Assembly (NCBI GenBank): GCA_002928735.1
Contig: PERL01000012.1
Span: 42,086 to 106,085 of the forward strand
Length of the DNA: 64,000 nt
Origin: Hyphomicrobium sp.
GTDB lineage: Bacteria; Pseudomonadota; Alphaproteobacteria; Rhizobiales; Hyphomicrobiaceae
Direction of reading: 5' to 3'
The notes under the pieces were generated by a model that worked only from the letters and a program-made list of their open reading frames with translations, was not told where the DNA came from and made no database searches. Of the stretch, positions 20,629 to 30,496 are shown piece by piece. A program made the translations under genes and the position numbers. Numbering within the stretch: position 1 is the stretch's first letter; each line of letters opens with the position of its first letter.

Positions 20629-21116
20629 TCGGCGGCGAACCTCTCGCTCTCGGCCTCAGTCTGACCAATGTGAGCCTGACCACCCAACGCATGCGGACCG
20701 CCGTCAATCACGTCCTGCAACGTCACCGACGTAAAGAACTGCGCAATGTGCGCACCCAGCGCTTGCCATAGCCCGTGCGTGATGCAGCGCGTCTCGCCAA
20801 GGCAACCGGCATCGCCGTCGCCCGAGCAGCGCGTCATGCGCGTCTCTTCCTCGACCGCTGTCAGAATGTCCGCGATGGAAATTTCAGATGCCGGACGCCC
20901 TAGCGTGTAACCACCGCTGCGCCCGCGCGCCGAGACCACGATCCCCGCCCGCCGCAACCGTGCATAGAGCTGCTCCAGATACGCGAGCGACAGCTTCTGT
21001 CGCTCCGCGATCGCCGCCAGCGCGACGGGCTCCCCGCCCCCCGGCTGCCCGGCACTTTGACGCGCCAGGTCAGCCATCGCCATCACGGCATAGCGTCCTC
21101 GCGTCGTCAGCTCCAT
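20625..21116 (-). CDS. iscR: Rrf2/IscR-type Fe-S sensing repressor
   Basis: 163 residues. Winged HTH at the N-terminus (MELTTRGRYAVMAMADLA; SLAYLEQLYARLRRAGIV; GRSGGYTLGRP) and three cluster-binding Cys in TRCSGDGDAGCLGETRCITH, spaced C-x7-C-x5-C, close to the IscR arrangement. Expected to bind a [2Fe-2S] cluster and repress the downstream SUF operon when Fe-S supply is adequate. It is the first gene of the operon iscR-iscS-sufB-sufC-sufD-sufS-sufT and is divergent from the hydrolase at 21457. Confidence 0.9.
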   Translation of the reverse strand: MELTTRGRYAVMAMADLARQSAGQPGGGEPVALAAIAERQKLSLAYLEQLYARLRRAGIVVSARGRSGGYTLGRPASEISIADILTAVEEETRMTRCSGDGDAGCLGETRCITHGLWQALGAHIAQFFTSVTLQDVIDGGPHALGGQAHIGQTEAESERFAAE

Positions 21117-21456
21117 TCCGCGTCCTCCACATTTCGAAGCCGGATCGCATCACCGCACGCCCCTTGCCAGCAGGCCTAGCGTCACGGCGCTTGCAATCGG
21201 GCACCCCTCTCGTGTTAAGAGGACCGCCCGCCCGGAACCGGCCTTTGGCCTGTCCGAACCACTCTTTCGAAGAGTTCTAATCTCGACTGTTTATGGAAAT
21301 TCCGAGCAACGAAGTCAAGTATTGCGCGGCCAACGCGACAACACGGCTGCGTGAGGCGGCTAAAGCGCTCAGAACTGTGGATTTTTCCGTCAAACAGGCA
21401 GACCCCGCCCGGCCGCCCCGGCCGCCCGCAGCGACAACACGAGGCCCCGAAGTCCT
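21117..21456. other. Divergent regulatory region of the SUF operon
   Basis: 340 bases with no supported gene. It must hold the promoters for iscR (minus) and the hydrolase (plus). A short palindrome CTCTT-TCG-AAGAG lies at 21262-21274, next to an AT-richer stretch (21275-21300) that is a plausible promoter core. I cannot assign an IscR operator with confidence. Confidence 0.4.
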
Positions 21457-22230
21457 ATGCCCGAACTGATTATGAATGGGCCCGCCGGCCGGATCGAGGC
21501 CCGCTACCACCACGACCCCAAGCCCGACAGCCCTATCGCCCTGATCCTGCATCCCCACCCGCAGTTCGGCGGCACGATGAACAATCAGGTCGTCTACTCG
21601 CTCTATTATACGTTCGCTGAGCGCGGCTTCTCCGTCCTGCGCTTCAACTTCCGCGGCGTCGGCCGTAGCCAGGGCTTTTGGGATGGCGGCCCCGGCGAAC
21701 TCGCCGATGCGGCGAGCGCCCTCGACTGGCTCCAGATCGTCAAGCCCGACGCCAAGTATTGCTGGATCGCCGGCGTCTCCTTCGGCACCTGGATCGCGAT
21801 GCAGCTTCTGATGCGCCGCCCCGAGATCGACGGCTTCATCTGCGTCGCCCCGCCGTCGAACCTCTATGACTTCTCGTTCCTCGCCCCCTGCCCCTCGTCG
21901 GGCCTGATGATCAACGGCGATAAGGACCGCGTCGTGCCGACCGCCTCCGTCGCCGAACTCTCCACCAAGCTGAAAACCCAGCGCGGCATCAAGATCGATC
22001 ACGAGGTCGTCCCCGGCGCCAACCACTTCTTCGAAAACAAAACCGAAGAACTGCAAACGGTCGTCGGCGGCTATCTCGACCGCCGTTTGGCCCAGGCCGA
22101 AGAAGAATACGAAACCAAGAAAGCTCGCGAGCGCGAACGCGAAGCCGAGCGCCAGAAGGAACGCGAGCGCGAGAAGGCCGAACCGCCGCCCGGCGCGCTA
22201 TCGAGCGGCGGCGACGACGGCGACGATTGA
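21457..22230 (+). CDS. Alpha/beta hydrolase with charged C-terminal tail
   Basis: 257 residues. Serine-hydrolase fold: oxyanion strand LILHPHPQFGGTMNN, nucleophile elbow GVSFGTWIAMQ (G-x-S-x-G), acid in MINGDKDRVVP, and the catalytic His in PGANHFFENK. The last about 45 residues are an uninterrupted charged helix (KKAREREREAERQKERERE) unlike most family members. Homologues commonly sit divergent from the iscR-suf operon in Rhizobiales, but substrate and link to Fe-S metabolism are unknown. Confidence 0.85.
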   Translation: MPELIMNGPAGRIEARYHHDPKPDSPIALILHPHPQFGGTMNNQVVYSLYYTFAERGFSVLRFNFRGVGRSQGFWDGGPGELADAASALDWLQIVKPDAKYCWIAGVSFGTWIAMQLLMRRPEIDGFICVAPPSNLYDFSFLAPCPSSGLMINGDKDRVVPTASVAELSTKLKTQRGIKIDHEVVPGANHFFENKTEELQTVVGGYLDRRLAQAEEEYETKKAREREREAERQKEREREKAEPPPGALSSGGDDGDD

Positions 22231-22240
22231 CCCCAATTCG

Positions 22241-22269
22241 AAAAGCCCCGCTTCAACGCGGGGCTTTTT
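22241..22269 (+). terminator. Rho-independent terminator
   Basis: AAAAGCCCCGC / GCGGGGCTTTT, an 11-bp perfect stem with loop TTCAAC and a U-tract, 10 bases after the hydrolase stop and just ahead of the convergent small membrane gene. The A-run on the other side makes it bidirectional. Confidence 0.9.
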
Positions 22270-22271
22270 GT

Positions 22272-22544
22272 TTATGAGCGCAGCATCCGCCGTCCGGCCA
22301 CGACCGCCCCGAAGCCAAACACCAGCGGCAACGCGCCGCCCAATCCCATCACGCGCCAAAACCCGTCGGGATCATCCGCCTTGCGAATGCGCGTCTCCGT
22401 CACTGCTCCCACAGGGCCCGACGACCAGCCGATCTCGCCAGCCCTCATCCCGCCTAGCAAAACCATCGCCCCCATGAACACCGCCACCGCACCGAACACG
22501 ATAAGCCCCAGCGGCATCAGCAAACGAACCAGTGGCATCTTCAC
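22272..22544 (-). CDS. Small two-pass membrane protein
   Basis: 90 residues. Hydrophobic helices lie at about 8-32 (LLMPLGLIVFGAVAVFMGAM) and 66-84 (VMGLGGALPLVFGFGAVVAG) with a polar loop containing TETRIRKADDPDGFW. Likely an inner-membrane protein of unknown role. It starts 6 bases after the anmK stop and is probably in the same transcript. Confidence 0.6.
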   Translation of the reverse strand: MKMPLVRLLMPLGLIVFGAVAVFMGAMVLLGGMRAGEIGWSSGPVGAVTETRIRKADDPDGFWRVMGLGGALPLVFGFGAVVAGRRMLRS

Positions 22545-22550
22545 TTTTCC

Positions 22551-23657
22551 TCAGCCCAACGCCCGCGCCGGTCGCGAGATCACCCCGCCCGTCAGCGGCT
22601 CCGGCACACCCGTCGTACCAGGAAACGTGATCGGCAGCCCCTTCAAAGCGCGCACCGCCAGATAGCCCCAAGCCTCAGCTTCCACCGCGTCACCATCAAG
22701 CCCCACGGCCTCCGCCGGCACCACCGCGTTCTGCACGAGCCCCGCCAGCCCGCTCATGATCGTGCGATTCTTTCTCCCGCCTCCGGCCACAATCCACAAT
22801 GCCGGCTCTTCCGGAAAATGCTCCCGCGCCTTCGCAATCCCCGCCACCGTGAAGGCAGCCAGCGTCGCCGCCCCATCTTCCAGACACATCCACTCGACGA
22901 CGTCCCAGATGAACGCATTCCGGTCGAGCGACTTCGGCGGCGGCTCGGCGAAGAACGAGTGCGACAGGCAAAACCGCAGCACGGCCTCGTCCGCAGTTCC
23001 ATCGCCCGACGTTACCCCATCGCGATCATACGCGACGCCCGCCCGCTTCATCATCCAGTCGTCGAGCAGCGCATTGCCCGGCCCGGTGTCGAACGCGATC
23101 AGCGCGCCATCGCGCCCGACGTACGTCACGTTCGCCACGCCGCCGATATTGACAATCGCCACCGGCCGCTGCGTCATCCCCGCCACCAGAGCCCGGTGAT
23201 ATACCGGCACCAGCGGCGCCCCTTGCCCGCCGGCCGCCACATCCCGCCCGCGCAGATCGTGCACCACCGTTAGCCCGCAGAGTTCAGCCAGCTTCGCCCC
23301 ATCGCCCAACTGCACCGTCAGTCCCGCATCCGGCCGGTGCAAAACCGTCTGCCCATGAAAGCCGACGACATCAATCCCGGACCGCGCGATCCCCTGAGCC
23401 GACAAGAAATCCGCAATCGCCGCCGCATGCCGCTCCGTCAGCATCGCTTCCGTCGCCGCCAGCGAGCCCGGCCGCTCGCCCCGCGCCGTCATCGCGCGCG
23501 CCTCGCCCATCGCCCGCGCAATCGCCGCCCGCTCGCCGGAGTTGTAGGCAAACGTCATCGCCGGCCCGCGCGCCGCCACCGTTTCCCCGTCCGTATCGAC
23601 GAGCGCCACCGAAATCCCATCCATGGAGGTGCCGCTCATCAATCCCAGCGCGCGCAT
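22551..23657 (-). CDS. anmK: Anhydro-N-acetylmuramic acid kinase
   Basis: 368 residues. The family signature opens the protein: [17 protein letters not shown] (ATP/sugar site). Further motifs: [58 protein letters not shown] and [12 protein letters not shown]. It phosphorylates and opens 1,6-anhydro-MurNAc to MurNAc-6-P in peptidoglycan recycling. The ATG at 23657 is exactly at the conserved start; the longer upstream frame runs into tyrS territory. Divergent from tyrS, a common alphaproteobacterial arrangement. Confidence 0.94.
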   Translation of the reverse strand: MRALGLMSGTSMDGISVALVDTDGETVAARGPAMTFAYNSGERAAIARAMGEARAMTARGERPGSLAATEAMLTERHAAAIADFLSAQGIARSGIDVVGFHGQTVLHRPDAGLTVQLGDGAKLAELCGLTVVHDLRGRDVAAGGQGAPLVPVYHRALVAGMTQRPVAIVNIGGVANVTYVGRDGALIAFDTGPGNALLDDWMMKRAGVAYDRDGVTSGDGTADEAVLRFCLSHSFFAEPPPKSLDRNAFIWDVVEWMCLEDGAATLAAFTVAGIAKAREHFPEEPALWIVAGGGRKNRTIMSGLAGLVQNAVVPAEAVGLDGDAVEAEAWGYLAVRALKGLPITFPGTTGVPEPLTGGVISRPARALG

Positions 23658-23778
23658 CGGCTTGCTCCCACCCCCGCCGTCATGCAATTTGCGCCGGCGT
23701 TTGCATGATCCTATAGCACCGCTGGCGGCCGCCCAACCCCGCCGCGGCGCCCACCCGAGAAAGTCCGGCCGCAAGACG

Positions 23779-25041
23779 ATGACCCACACTGCCAAAAGCC
23801 AGTTCCTGGCCACCCTCACCGAGCGCGGCTTCATCCACCAGACCTCCGACTTCGAAGGTCTCGATAAGCTCGCCACAGAGGGCAAGGTCATCGCCTACGT
23901 GGGATACGACTGCACCGCGCCGTCGCTGCACATCGGCCACCTGCTCTCCATCATGATCCTGCACTGGCTGCAGAAGACCGGCGCCGGCAAGCCGCTTACC
24001 CTCATGGGCGGCGGCACGACGCGCATCGGCGATCCCTCCGGCCGCGACGAAACCCGCCAGCTGCGCTCCATCGAAGAGATCGACGCCAACAAAGACAGCA
24101 TCAAACAGGTCTTCGCCAAGTTTCTCACATTCGGCGACGGCGCCCACGATGCGATTATGCTCGACAACGCCGAGTGGCTGGCAAAGCTCAACTACATCGA
24201 ATTCCTGCGCGACGTCGGCCGCCACTTCTCCGTCAATCGCATGCTCACGATGGATTCGGCCAAACTCCGCCTCGACCGCGAGCAGGAACTCTCCTTCATC
24301 GAATTCAACTACATGCTCCTCCAGTCCTACGACTTCGTCGAACTGGCGCGCCGCTACGGCTGCAACACCCAGATGGGCGGCTCCGACCAGTGGGGCAACA
24401 TCGTCATGGGCCTCGATCTCGGCCGCCGCATGGGCGTCAAGCATCCCCTCCACGCACTCACTTGTCCGCTGCTGACCACCGCGTCCGGCGCCAAGATGGG
24501 CAAGACCGCCAGCGGCGCCGTGTGGCTCAACGAAGCCCAACTCCCCGCCTATGATTACTGGCAATTCTGGCGCAACACCGAAGACGCCGACGTCGCCCGC
24601 TTCCTGAAGCTCTTCACGCTCCTACCCATGGACGAGGTCGCACGCCTCGCGGCCCTCGGCGGCGCCGACATCAACGAAGCCAAGAAAATCCTCGCCACCG
24701 AAGCAACCGCCCTCGTCCACGGCCGCGACAAGGCCGAGGCCGCTGCCGAGACCGCGCGCAAAACCTTCGAAGAAGGCGCGCTCTCCACCGACCTGCCCAC
24801 CGTCACCGTCGCAAAAGCAGATCTCGCCGCCGGCATCGGCGTCTTGAACGCCTTCGTCACCGCCGGCCTCGTCAAATCGAACGGCGAAGCCCGCCGCCAG
24901 ATTCAAGGCGGCGGCCTCAAGATCAACGACGTGACCGCGACCGACGAAAAAGCCGTCCTCACCGAACGCGACCTCACCGCCGACGGCATCATCAAACTCT
25001 CCCTCGGCAAGAAAAAGCACGTCCTGCTGAAGCCGGCCTGA
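23779..25041 (+). CDS. tyrS: Tyrosyl-tRNA synthetase
   Basis: 420 residues, class Ic synthetase. HIGH motif at residues 51-54 ([12 protein letters not shown]), tyrosine-binding residues in GYDCTAPS and [23 protein letters not shown], and KMSKS counterpart [14 protein letters not shown] (about 239). A C-terminal S4 RNA-binding domain is present ([20 protein letters not shown]). The ATG at 23779 replaces an upstream frame start at 23623 that overlaps anmK. Confidence 0.96.
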   Translation: MTHTAKSQFLATLTERGFIHQTSDFEGLDKLATEGKVIAYVGYDCTAPSLHIGHLLSIMILHWLQKTGAGKPLTLMGGGTTRIGDPSGRDETRQLRSIEEIDANKDSIKQVFAKFLTFGDGAHDAIMLDNAEWLAKLNYIEFLRDVGRHFSVNRMLTMDSAKLRLDREQELSFIEFNYMLLQSYDFVELARRYGCNTQMGGSDQWGNIVMGLDLGRRMGVKHPLHALTCPLLTTASGAKMGKTASGAVWLNEAQLPAYDYWQFWRNTEDADVARFLKLFTLLPMDEVARLAALGGADINEAKKILATEATALVHGRDKAEAAAETARKTFEEGALSTDLPTVTVAKADLAAGIGVLNAFVTAGLVKSNGEARRQIQGGGLKINDVTATDEKAVLTERDLTADGIIKLSLGKKKHVLLKPA

Positions 25042-25061
25042 GCGCGCGACGGTAAACCGGC

Positions 25062-25781
25062 TTAATCCCGGCGCACCGCGAAAAGTTCGCCATTGCGCGT
25101 TTCCAGAACGAACCGCTCGGGATCGCTGACGTATGGCTTCAAATGGTCCAGCGGGCTGAGACCCGGATCGAGATCGACGCCGAAATAGTCCTTGGCGCGA
25201 TCAGGCCGCATGTAAAACAGCGAGATCGCATCGAACCGGACGCCCTGCGCCTGAACACGAAATTGATACCGGAAGTCCGTCTCACCCACGTACGCCAACG
25301 CAATCCTGCCGGTCCAATTGAGCGCGTAGCAACCGGTGTCCTGCTCTTCAGTCAGCCGGATGTGATGATCGGCCACCGCATCGTGGCCCAGAAGATAGAT
25401 CCCAAAAGCATTGGTCTCGAAAAAGTCCGGCAGTGCCACCGGCAACGGATCGGCGAAAAATTCGTAACTGCGCTCGCCAAACCGGAACGCAGTTTTACCG
25501 TCTGACACGAGAATGCCCGGCCGGGAATTCGTCGCGCTCGGCCCAATCGTACAGGCATGATAATTTGCCCAGGCCGCCTTCTGTGTCCAATCCTCTGCGT
25601 CATCCACGATCACATCGGTAAACGGAAAACCATCCTCTTCCCCCTCGTAGTAGTCCGCGCTCTGCAGTTCGAAATGCAGCCCAAGTCCCATCTCAGGATG
25701 CAGTGTCCCTCCCCACGTGAACGACATGAGACGATGGCCCTTCGGCCATGGGTTGTTGGCAAAATAGATGCGACCGTTCAC
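25062..25781 (-). CDS. Uncharacterised protein downstream of the AsmA-like gene
   Basis: 239 residues from GTG at 25781 (first residues V/MNGRIYFANNPWPKGHRL). It looks soluble: FTWGGTLHPEMGLGLHFELQ, then ANYHACTIGPSATNSRPGI, YLLGHDAVADHHIRL, and LNWTGRIALAYVGE. No signal peptide or known catalytic motif is visible. The start could also be the ATG 18 codons further in. It begins 31 bases after the stop of the large AsmA-like gene on the same strand and may be co-transcribed. Confidence 0.65.
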   Translation of the reverse strand: MNGRIYFANNPWPKGHRLMSFTWGGTLHPEMGLGLHFELQSADYYEGEEDGFPFTDVIVDDAEDWTQKAAWANYHACTIGPSATNSRPGILVSDGKTAFRFGERSYEFFADPLPVALPDFFETNAFGIYLLGHDAVADHHIRLTEEQDTGCYALNWTGRIALAYVGETDFRYQFRVQAQGVRFDAISLFYMRPDRAKDYFGVDLDPGLSPLDHLKPYVSDPERFVLETRNGELFAVRRD

Positions 25782-25812
25782 GTCTGACCCACCCCGCCCG
25801 ACGACCGGAAAC

Positions 25813-28800
25813 TCAATTCTTCTTCGACGGCACGACGGTATCCGACGACCACCCGTCGACGGTTTCCGGCGCCTCATACGCCCCGCCCGAACTCGATGCG
25901 CGCACGCGCTTGTCGATGGGCACATTCGCCGGCGAAGGCGCGCGCGGCTGCACGCTGGTGTTCGGGTTCGTCATCTGGAACATCTCGCGGAAGATGCCCG
26001 GCGCCACCAGCGACAGCGGGTTCACCACCACCTGCGGATTGGCCATCGCGCCCTGCACCGCGAACGTGATCCCAAAGATGCCTTCCCCGCGCGGGCCGCT
26101 GAGAATCTGTCCGAGCACCGGAATGCCGCCCAGCGCGTTGTTGAGCCCCTGCAGCGGAATGTAGGTTCCACCCAGGTTCACCTTCTGCGCGGTGTAATCG
26201 ACCTTTCCGCGCATCGTCGCGCCCAGAAGCGGGCCGCGCAGATAGCTGTCGTCGATGGCAAACTGACCATAACCCACCGTGAACGGCAGCCGCATGCGAT
26301 CGAACTCGAACACCTCGCGCACCACCTTGCGCTGACCATACGTCGAGGCGCCGATCGCCGGCCCATCGCCGCCAGATCCGCTCGACACAACCTCCGACAC
26401 GATCGGGTCACCCAGCACCTTGAAGTCCTCGATGATCAGCACGCCCGCCGTCTGCTCCGCATCCTTCCCGTCGAGATAGACGTCGATGCGCCCGCGCCCA
26501 CCTTGCATGTTGGGATAAAACCCGACGAGCCGCAGCGTCTGCCCCGCATCCGTCGTATCCGAAATGATCTTGCGGGTGCCATTCGTCTCCGCCTGGAGGA
26601 TGGCGATCAAGGCCTTCCCGCCCTCGAACTTGCCCCGTGCGTCGAGCGCCGTCATTTCGTCGCCACGCCTGGACATTTTCAGCGAAAAATCGCGCAGGTT
26701 GGTGTCTGAAAACCCAATCACGTTATCGATGGCCACCGTCACATCGACGCCGCCCTTCTTGTTGGCGATCTTTTGCGACGCCGTCCCGCCGGATGTGAAC
26801 AGCGAGCGGAAGAAATTCCGCCCGTCAAACGTCGACCCCGAGGCCCGCACATCCACGATGTCGCGTGCGCCCCTTTTCCCGTTGATCTTCAAACGCGAGA
26901 CCGTATCGAGCGACACCGCCGGAAAATCGAACTCCTGCACTTTCTGATCCGCCGACAAGCCAACCCACCCCTCCGCCGCGATCGCCTCGCCGCTGATCTT
27001 GAAGTTTCTGAGCTCAGTCTTGTGGACCGTCCCCGGCACGACCTCGAATTCGAGCCGCCCCGGCCGCCCGCGCGGCTTTTTCCAGGCCAGCGGCGAAATC
27101 GAAAACTCCGCCGGCGACAGATCCGCAATCACACGCACCGACCCCGCCGCACCCTCGACGACCGGTTCCCCGAACGCCACCGTCGCCGGCGTATCCCCGT
27201 CGATGAAATCGCTGACGTCGATGCCCAGTTGCCGCCGGTCGGCATTGTCGAGATTGGCCGTCAGCGTCAACGGAGACGTGATCGGATCGGCGCCCAGCGG
27301 CGTCTGCCGCCGCCAGTCGAGTTTCGCCAGCACACCGTTGAGGATCAGTTCGCCTTTCGCCGTCGCCTCGTTGGGAGCGAACGTGACATCCACCGTCCCA
27401 CTCTGCACCGCCAGGATCCCGATTTTCTCTTTTGTCTTGATATCGGAAATCTTCGCCCGTCCGACGACGGCCACGGTGTCCGCCTCGATCTCAGGCAAAA
27501 GCGGCAGCCGGATCGCAAAGTCGCCATCGAGCTTGCCTTGGATTTTGTCCGGCGGCACCGTCATGCTGTCCGGATTCATCAACTTCATCTGCCGCACGGC
27601 TTCCAGCGCGGGACCCAGCGCCGACTGCACCTTGAACGACAGTTCCGCCTCCGCAATGGGGGCATCCACGTCGGCGACATAAAACCGGACCTGCCGCAAC
27701 GCAACGTTACCTACACCGCCCGCGCCAATCGTCGCCTCGCCCGACGTGATCTGCAGAACCTGATTGCGCATCGACACGGCGATGGCCGGCGCGGTCATCA
27801 CCGGCCCCTCTTTGACCGGCTGCAAATTCACGGATTGACCATTGAGGTCGAGCACGATGGTTTCCGGCACGCCATGGCTCCCCTTGACCGCATCGGGCCC
27901 GGCAAAAACGCCACTGCGAAATTGCATCGTGCCCTGTTGGAGCAAGCCGGACACGAGGTGCTCGCCCACCCACTGCCGCGCGCGCGGGGCCATCATCCGC
28001 GGCCAAAAGGCCTTGACGACATCCGCGTTGCCCGGTCCGAATTGCCCATCGATCCGCGATCCGGCTGACGCCGCGTCACCCGCGATCACGTCCCCGGCAA
28101 ACACGACACGCGCGCCGCCCGCCTCAGCCGCTATGTTTGAAAATTCAATCCTGTTCGTGGCGGGAATGATCCGCCCATCGATAGCAAAGGAATCGAGCGG
28201 AACGGGCGCGACCTTGAACTCTTCCGCCGCCAGCGAACCCGAAACGCTGCGCACGTTGAACGCCCAGCTTGAAATGTCGGTCGCCGTCTCACGCACCGCG
28301 CCGCCGGTCAGCGTCACCGTGCTGTCGCCCCACCGCACCGTCGAAGGAGCCAGCGTCACCTTTTCCGTGGCCGCGTCGTAATTGATGTTGAACAATCCGG
28401 CATCGACCAGCATCGGAGCCGACATCGCCGATCCGAAATCAATAAGCCCCCGGCTCGTCTCCACCGCAAAATCGGCACCGTTCACTTCGCCCGTCGTCCT
28501 GAACCGGATCGCGGCATTCGCCGCCGTCGGCAGATCGAGCGCGCGCAACAGCGCCATATTCGGAAACGCCCGACCCAGTACGCTCGGCACCAGATCGCGG
28601 ACGGAAGCTTTGAGAGTAAGCGTCCCCGACTTCTCCGAATCCTCCGTCAGCAACGAAAGCGTCCACGGCCCGCGGTCGCTCTCGATCCGCGCCACGCCCG
28701 AGATCACACTGCGCCGCCGCTTATGATCGAGATCGAGCGCCAACTCGGCCACCTTCCAGCTGCTGCGCCGGCCCTCGTAATCGATATCGACCGTGGCGTT

Positions 28801-29565
28801 CCGGAACCCGACCTGCGCCAGGTTCGACGATGCATCCTGCTGCCGCCGCGCTCGCGCCGAGTATTCGGAAATGACACGCGCCAGGTCCAACTTGCGCAGC
28901 ATGCTTGGCACAGCCGCCGAAGGCGCCGCGGGCACCTCGGCGACCGTGGGCTTATCCGGCGCCGCCGATAGCGGCGTATCGGGCGCTACCGCCACCGGTT
29001 CGGAGAAACTGAGGGACAGTCCATCCCGCTCGGAATAGACCACCGACACCCGCGGCTCGATGAGATCGACCCGGCGCGGGGCGACAGTGAACATCATCAA
29101 TTGCGCCAGATCGAGCGCGACGCCGGCCACTGGTGCCGATGCCACGACGCTGCCGTCGGCCTCGAAGAGCCGCAAGTTGCGCAATTGGAATTCAAACTCG
29201 CCGCCTGGCCCGCGCTGCAGAATGGCATCGTCGACCTTGGCCGTGAGCCCCTGCAATTCAGCGCTAATCCCGCGCTCGATCGGCCCCGCCATGACCTTCA
29301 GCGAAACAGGCCCCTGCAACAGCCGGACGTAAAGGACGATCAACGCCAGGACAGAGAGGATGACGATGGGCGCAAACCACATCAAGATCCGGCCGGCCAG
29401 ACGCGCGGGCGCCGGCCATTGCTCGCTGTCGCGCCACCGGCGGCGGCCCTGCGCACCAAGGCGCGCAGCGGACTCTGATCCGTGTGATGAGGCGGATGGT
29501 CGGGTGCGGCCGGTGCGCTGTGCCGCCGTGCGCGGCTGTTGCTCCGTCCAGTTCGGTCTATCCAC
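25813..29565 (-). CDS. Large AsmA/YhdP-like (DUF3971) envelope protein
   Basis: 1250 residues. A cytoplasmic basic Pro/Ser/Arg-rich N-terminus (about 55 residues) is followed by a single anchor helix (WFAPIVILSVLALIVLYVRLL, about 63-83); the rest is periplasmic and beta-rich. Repeated segments such as RVSVVYSERDGLSLSFSEP, WGDSTVTLTGG and LRGPLLGATMRGKVDYTA are typical of AsmA-like repeat-beta-groove proteins, and the C-terminus (GGIPVLGQILSGPRGEGIFG) matches the AsmA-like C-terminal region. This superfamily bridges inner and outer membranes for phospholipid transport; that role here is by family analogy. Confidence 0.85.
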   Translation of the reverse strand: MDRPNWTEQQPRTAAQRTGRTRPSASSHGSESAARLGAQGRRRWRDSEQWPAPARLAGRILMWFAPIVILSVLALIVLYVRLLQGPVSLKVMAGPIERGISAELQGLTAKVDDAILQRGPGGEFEFQLRNLRLFEADGSVVASAPVAGVALDLAQLMMFTVAPRRVDLIEPRVSVVYSERDGLSLSFSEPVAVAPDTPLSAAPDKPTVAEVPAAPSAAVPSMLRKLDLARVISEYSARARRQQDASSNLAQVGFRNATVDIDYEGRRSSWKVAELALDLDHKRRRSVISGVARIESDRGPWTLSLLTEDSEKSGTLTLKASVRDLVPSVLGRAFPNMALLRALDLPTAANAAIRFRTTGEVNGADFAVETSRGLIDFGSAMSAPMLVDAGLFNINYDAATEKVTLAPSTVRWGDSTVTLTGGAVRETATDISSWAFNVRSVSGSLAAEEFKVAPVPLDSFAIDGRIIPATNRIEFSNIAAEAGGARVVFAGDVIAGDAASAGSRIDGQFGPGNADVVKAFWPRMMAPRARQWVGEHLVSGLLQQGTMQFRSGVFAGPDAVKGSHGVPETIVLDLNGQSVNLQPVKEGPVMTAPAIAVSMRNQVLQITSGEATIGAGGVGNVALRQVRFYVADVDAPIAEAELSFKVQSALGPALEAVRQMKLMNPDSMTVPPDKIQGKLDGDFAIRLPLLPEIEADTVAVVGRAKISDIKTKEKIGILAVQSGTVDVTFAPNEATAKGELILNGVLAKLDWRRQTPLGADPITSPLTLTANLDNADRRQLGIDVSDFIDGDTPATVAFGEPVVEGAAGSVRVIADLSPAEFSISPLAWKKPRGRPGRLEFEVVPGTVHKTELRNFKISGEAIAAEGWVGLSADQKVQEFDFPAVSLDTVSRLKINGKRGARDIVDVRASGSTFDGRNFFRSLFTSGGTASQKIANKKGGVDVTVAIDNVIGFSDTNLRDFSLKMSRRGDEMTALDARGKFEGGKALIAILQAETNGTRKIISDTTDAGQTLRLVGFYPNMQGGRGRIDVYLDGKDAEQTAGVLIIEDFKVLGDPIVSEVVSSGSGGDGPAIGASTYGQRKVVREVFEFDRMRLPFTVGYGQFAIDDSYLRGPLLGATMRGKVDYTAQKVNLGGTYIPLQGLNNALGGIPVLGQILSGPRGEGIFGITFAVQGAMANPQVVVNPLSLVAPGIFREMFQMTNPNTSVQPRAPSPANVPIDKRVRASSSGGAYEAPETVDGWSSDTVVPSKKN

Positions 29566-29784
29566 CCTTCACGATCCCCTTCGCGCCGCCAGGAATTGCC
29601 GCCTGAAATAGACCCGTCGGCGACGCGGATTGCCTCAGCGGTCAACCCCAAGATCCGCGTCTAGACAAACTCGATTAAACTGGCGGAAAACAACGCCGAA
29701 TCAACTGTCTCCTGAACCGGGATCGGCTAAGTTCCGTTCCATCGCAAGTACAGGTGCAAAAGCGACAAAAGAAAGGCACGTCCC

Positions 29785-30252
29785 ATGCTCGAGGAAGGCG
29801 CCAAGGCTCCCGATTTCAAGCTTCCCGCCGATGACGGCTCCGAGGTCAAATTGTCCAAGCTGAAGGGCCAGCCCATCGTCATCTATTTCTATCCCAAAGA
29901 CGACACGTCGGGGTGCACGCGCGAAGCCAAAGACTTCAGCGATCTCGCGCCCGCCTTCACAAAAGCCGGCGCCGCCGTGTACGGCATTTCCCCCGACAGC
30001 GTGAAAAGCCACGACAAATTTCGCTGCAAGCACGACCTCACCGTCCGCCTTTTGTCCGATGAGGAAAAAGAGGTCGCCACCGCCTACGGCGTTTGGGTCG
30101 AGAAATCCATGTACGGGAAGAAGTACATGGGCGTCGAGCGCTCAACCTTCCTCATCGATGCCAAGGGTAAGCTCGCCAAAGTCTGGCGCAAAGTCAGCGT
30201 CCCCGGTCACGCAGAGGAGGTCCTGGCTGCCGTCAAAGCCCTGAAAACATGA
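29785..30252 (+). CDS. bcp: Peroxiredoxin Bcp (PrxQ group), apparently 1-Cys
   Basis: 155 residues, thioredoxin-dependent peroxiredoxin. The catalytic motif is YPKDDTSGCTREAKDF with the peroxidatic Cys at about residue 46. In many Bcp/PrxQ proteins a resolving Cys follows five residues later; here that position (Lys in REAKDF) is not Cys, and the only other Cys (FRCKHDLTV, about residue 76) is in the alternative position seen in some members. Reduces hydroperoxides in the cytoplasm. Divergent from the AsmA-like gene. Confidence 0.92.
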   Translation: MLEEGAKAPDFKLPADDGSEVKLSKLKGQPIVIYFYPKDDTSGCTREAKDFSDLAPAFTKAGAAVYGISPDSVKSHDKFRCKHDLTVRLLSDEEKEVATAYGVWVEKSMYGKKYMGVERSTFLIDAKGKLAKVWRKVSVPGHAEEVLAAVKALKT

Positions 30253-30496
30253 GTAAAGCGGCGCGCGATTAGGCGGCACGCGCTCACCATGCAGGCAACC
30301 TGCCCGAAGCGATTGCATGTTGACTTAAACCGCAACTGAGCGTCGTGACCTGCATCATAAAACGTGTTAGCCGTGCGATGTCTCTTGGCTACCCGTGGGG
30401 GACTTCGGGCCGAAAGGAGATGGTCATAATCGCGCACGATTTGCGCCGTATGGCGTCGGGTTCGGGGTGTGGCGTTAAGTATGAGGGAGGCGTTCG

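Noticed and set aside
21275..21310. Possible IscR operator (CTCGACTGTTTATGGAAATT region)
   Set aside because: Half-matches to published IscR/iron-box consensus only; without an alignment of orthologous promoters I cannot support it.
26773..28068. Plus-strand ORF (431 codons) opposite the AsmA-like gene
   Set aside because: Same antisense artefact; composition is Arg/His/Pro-rich without domain signatures.
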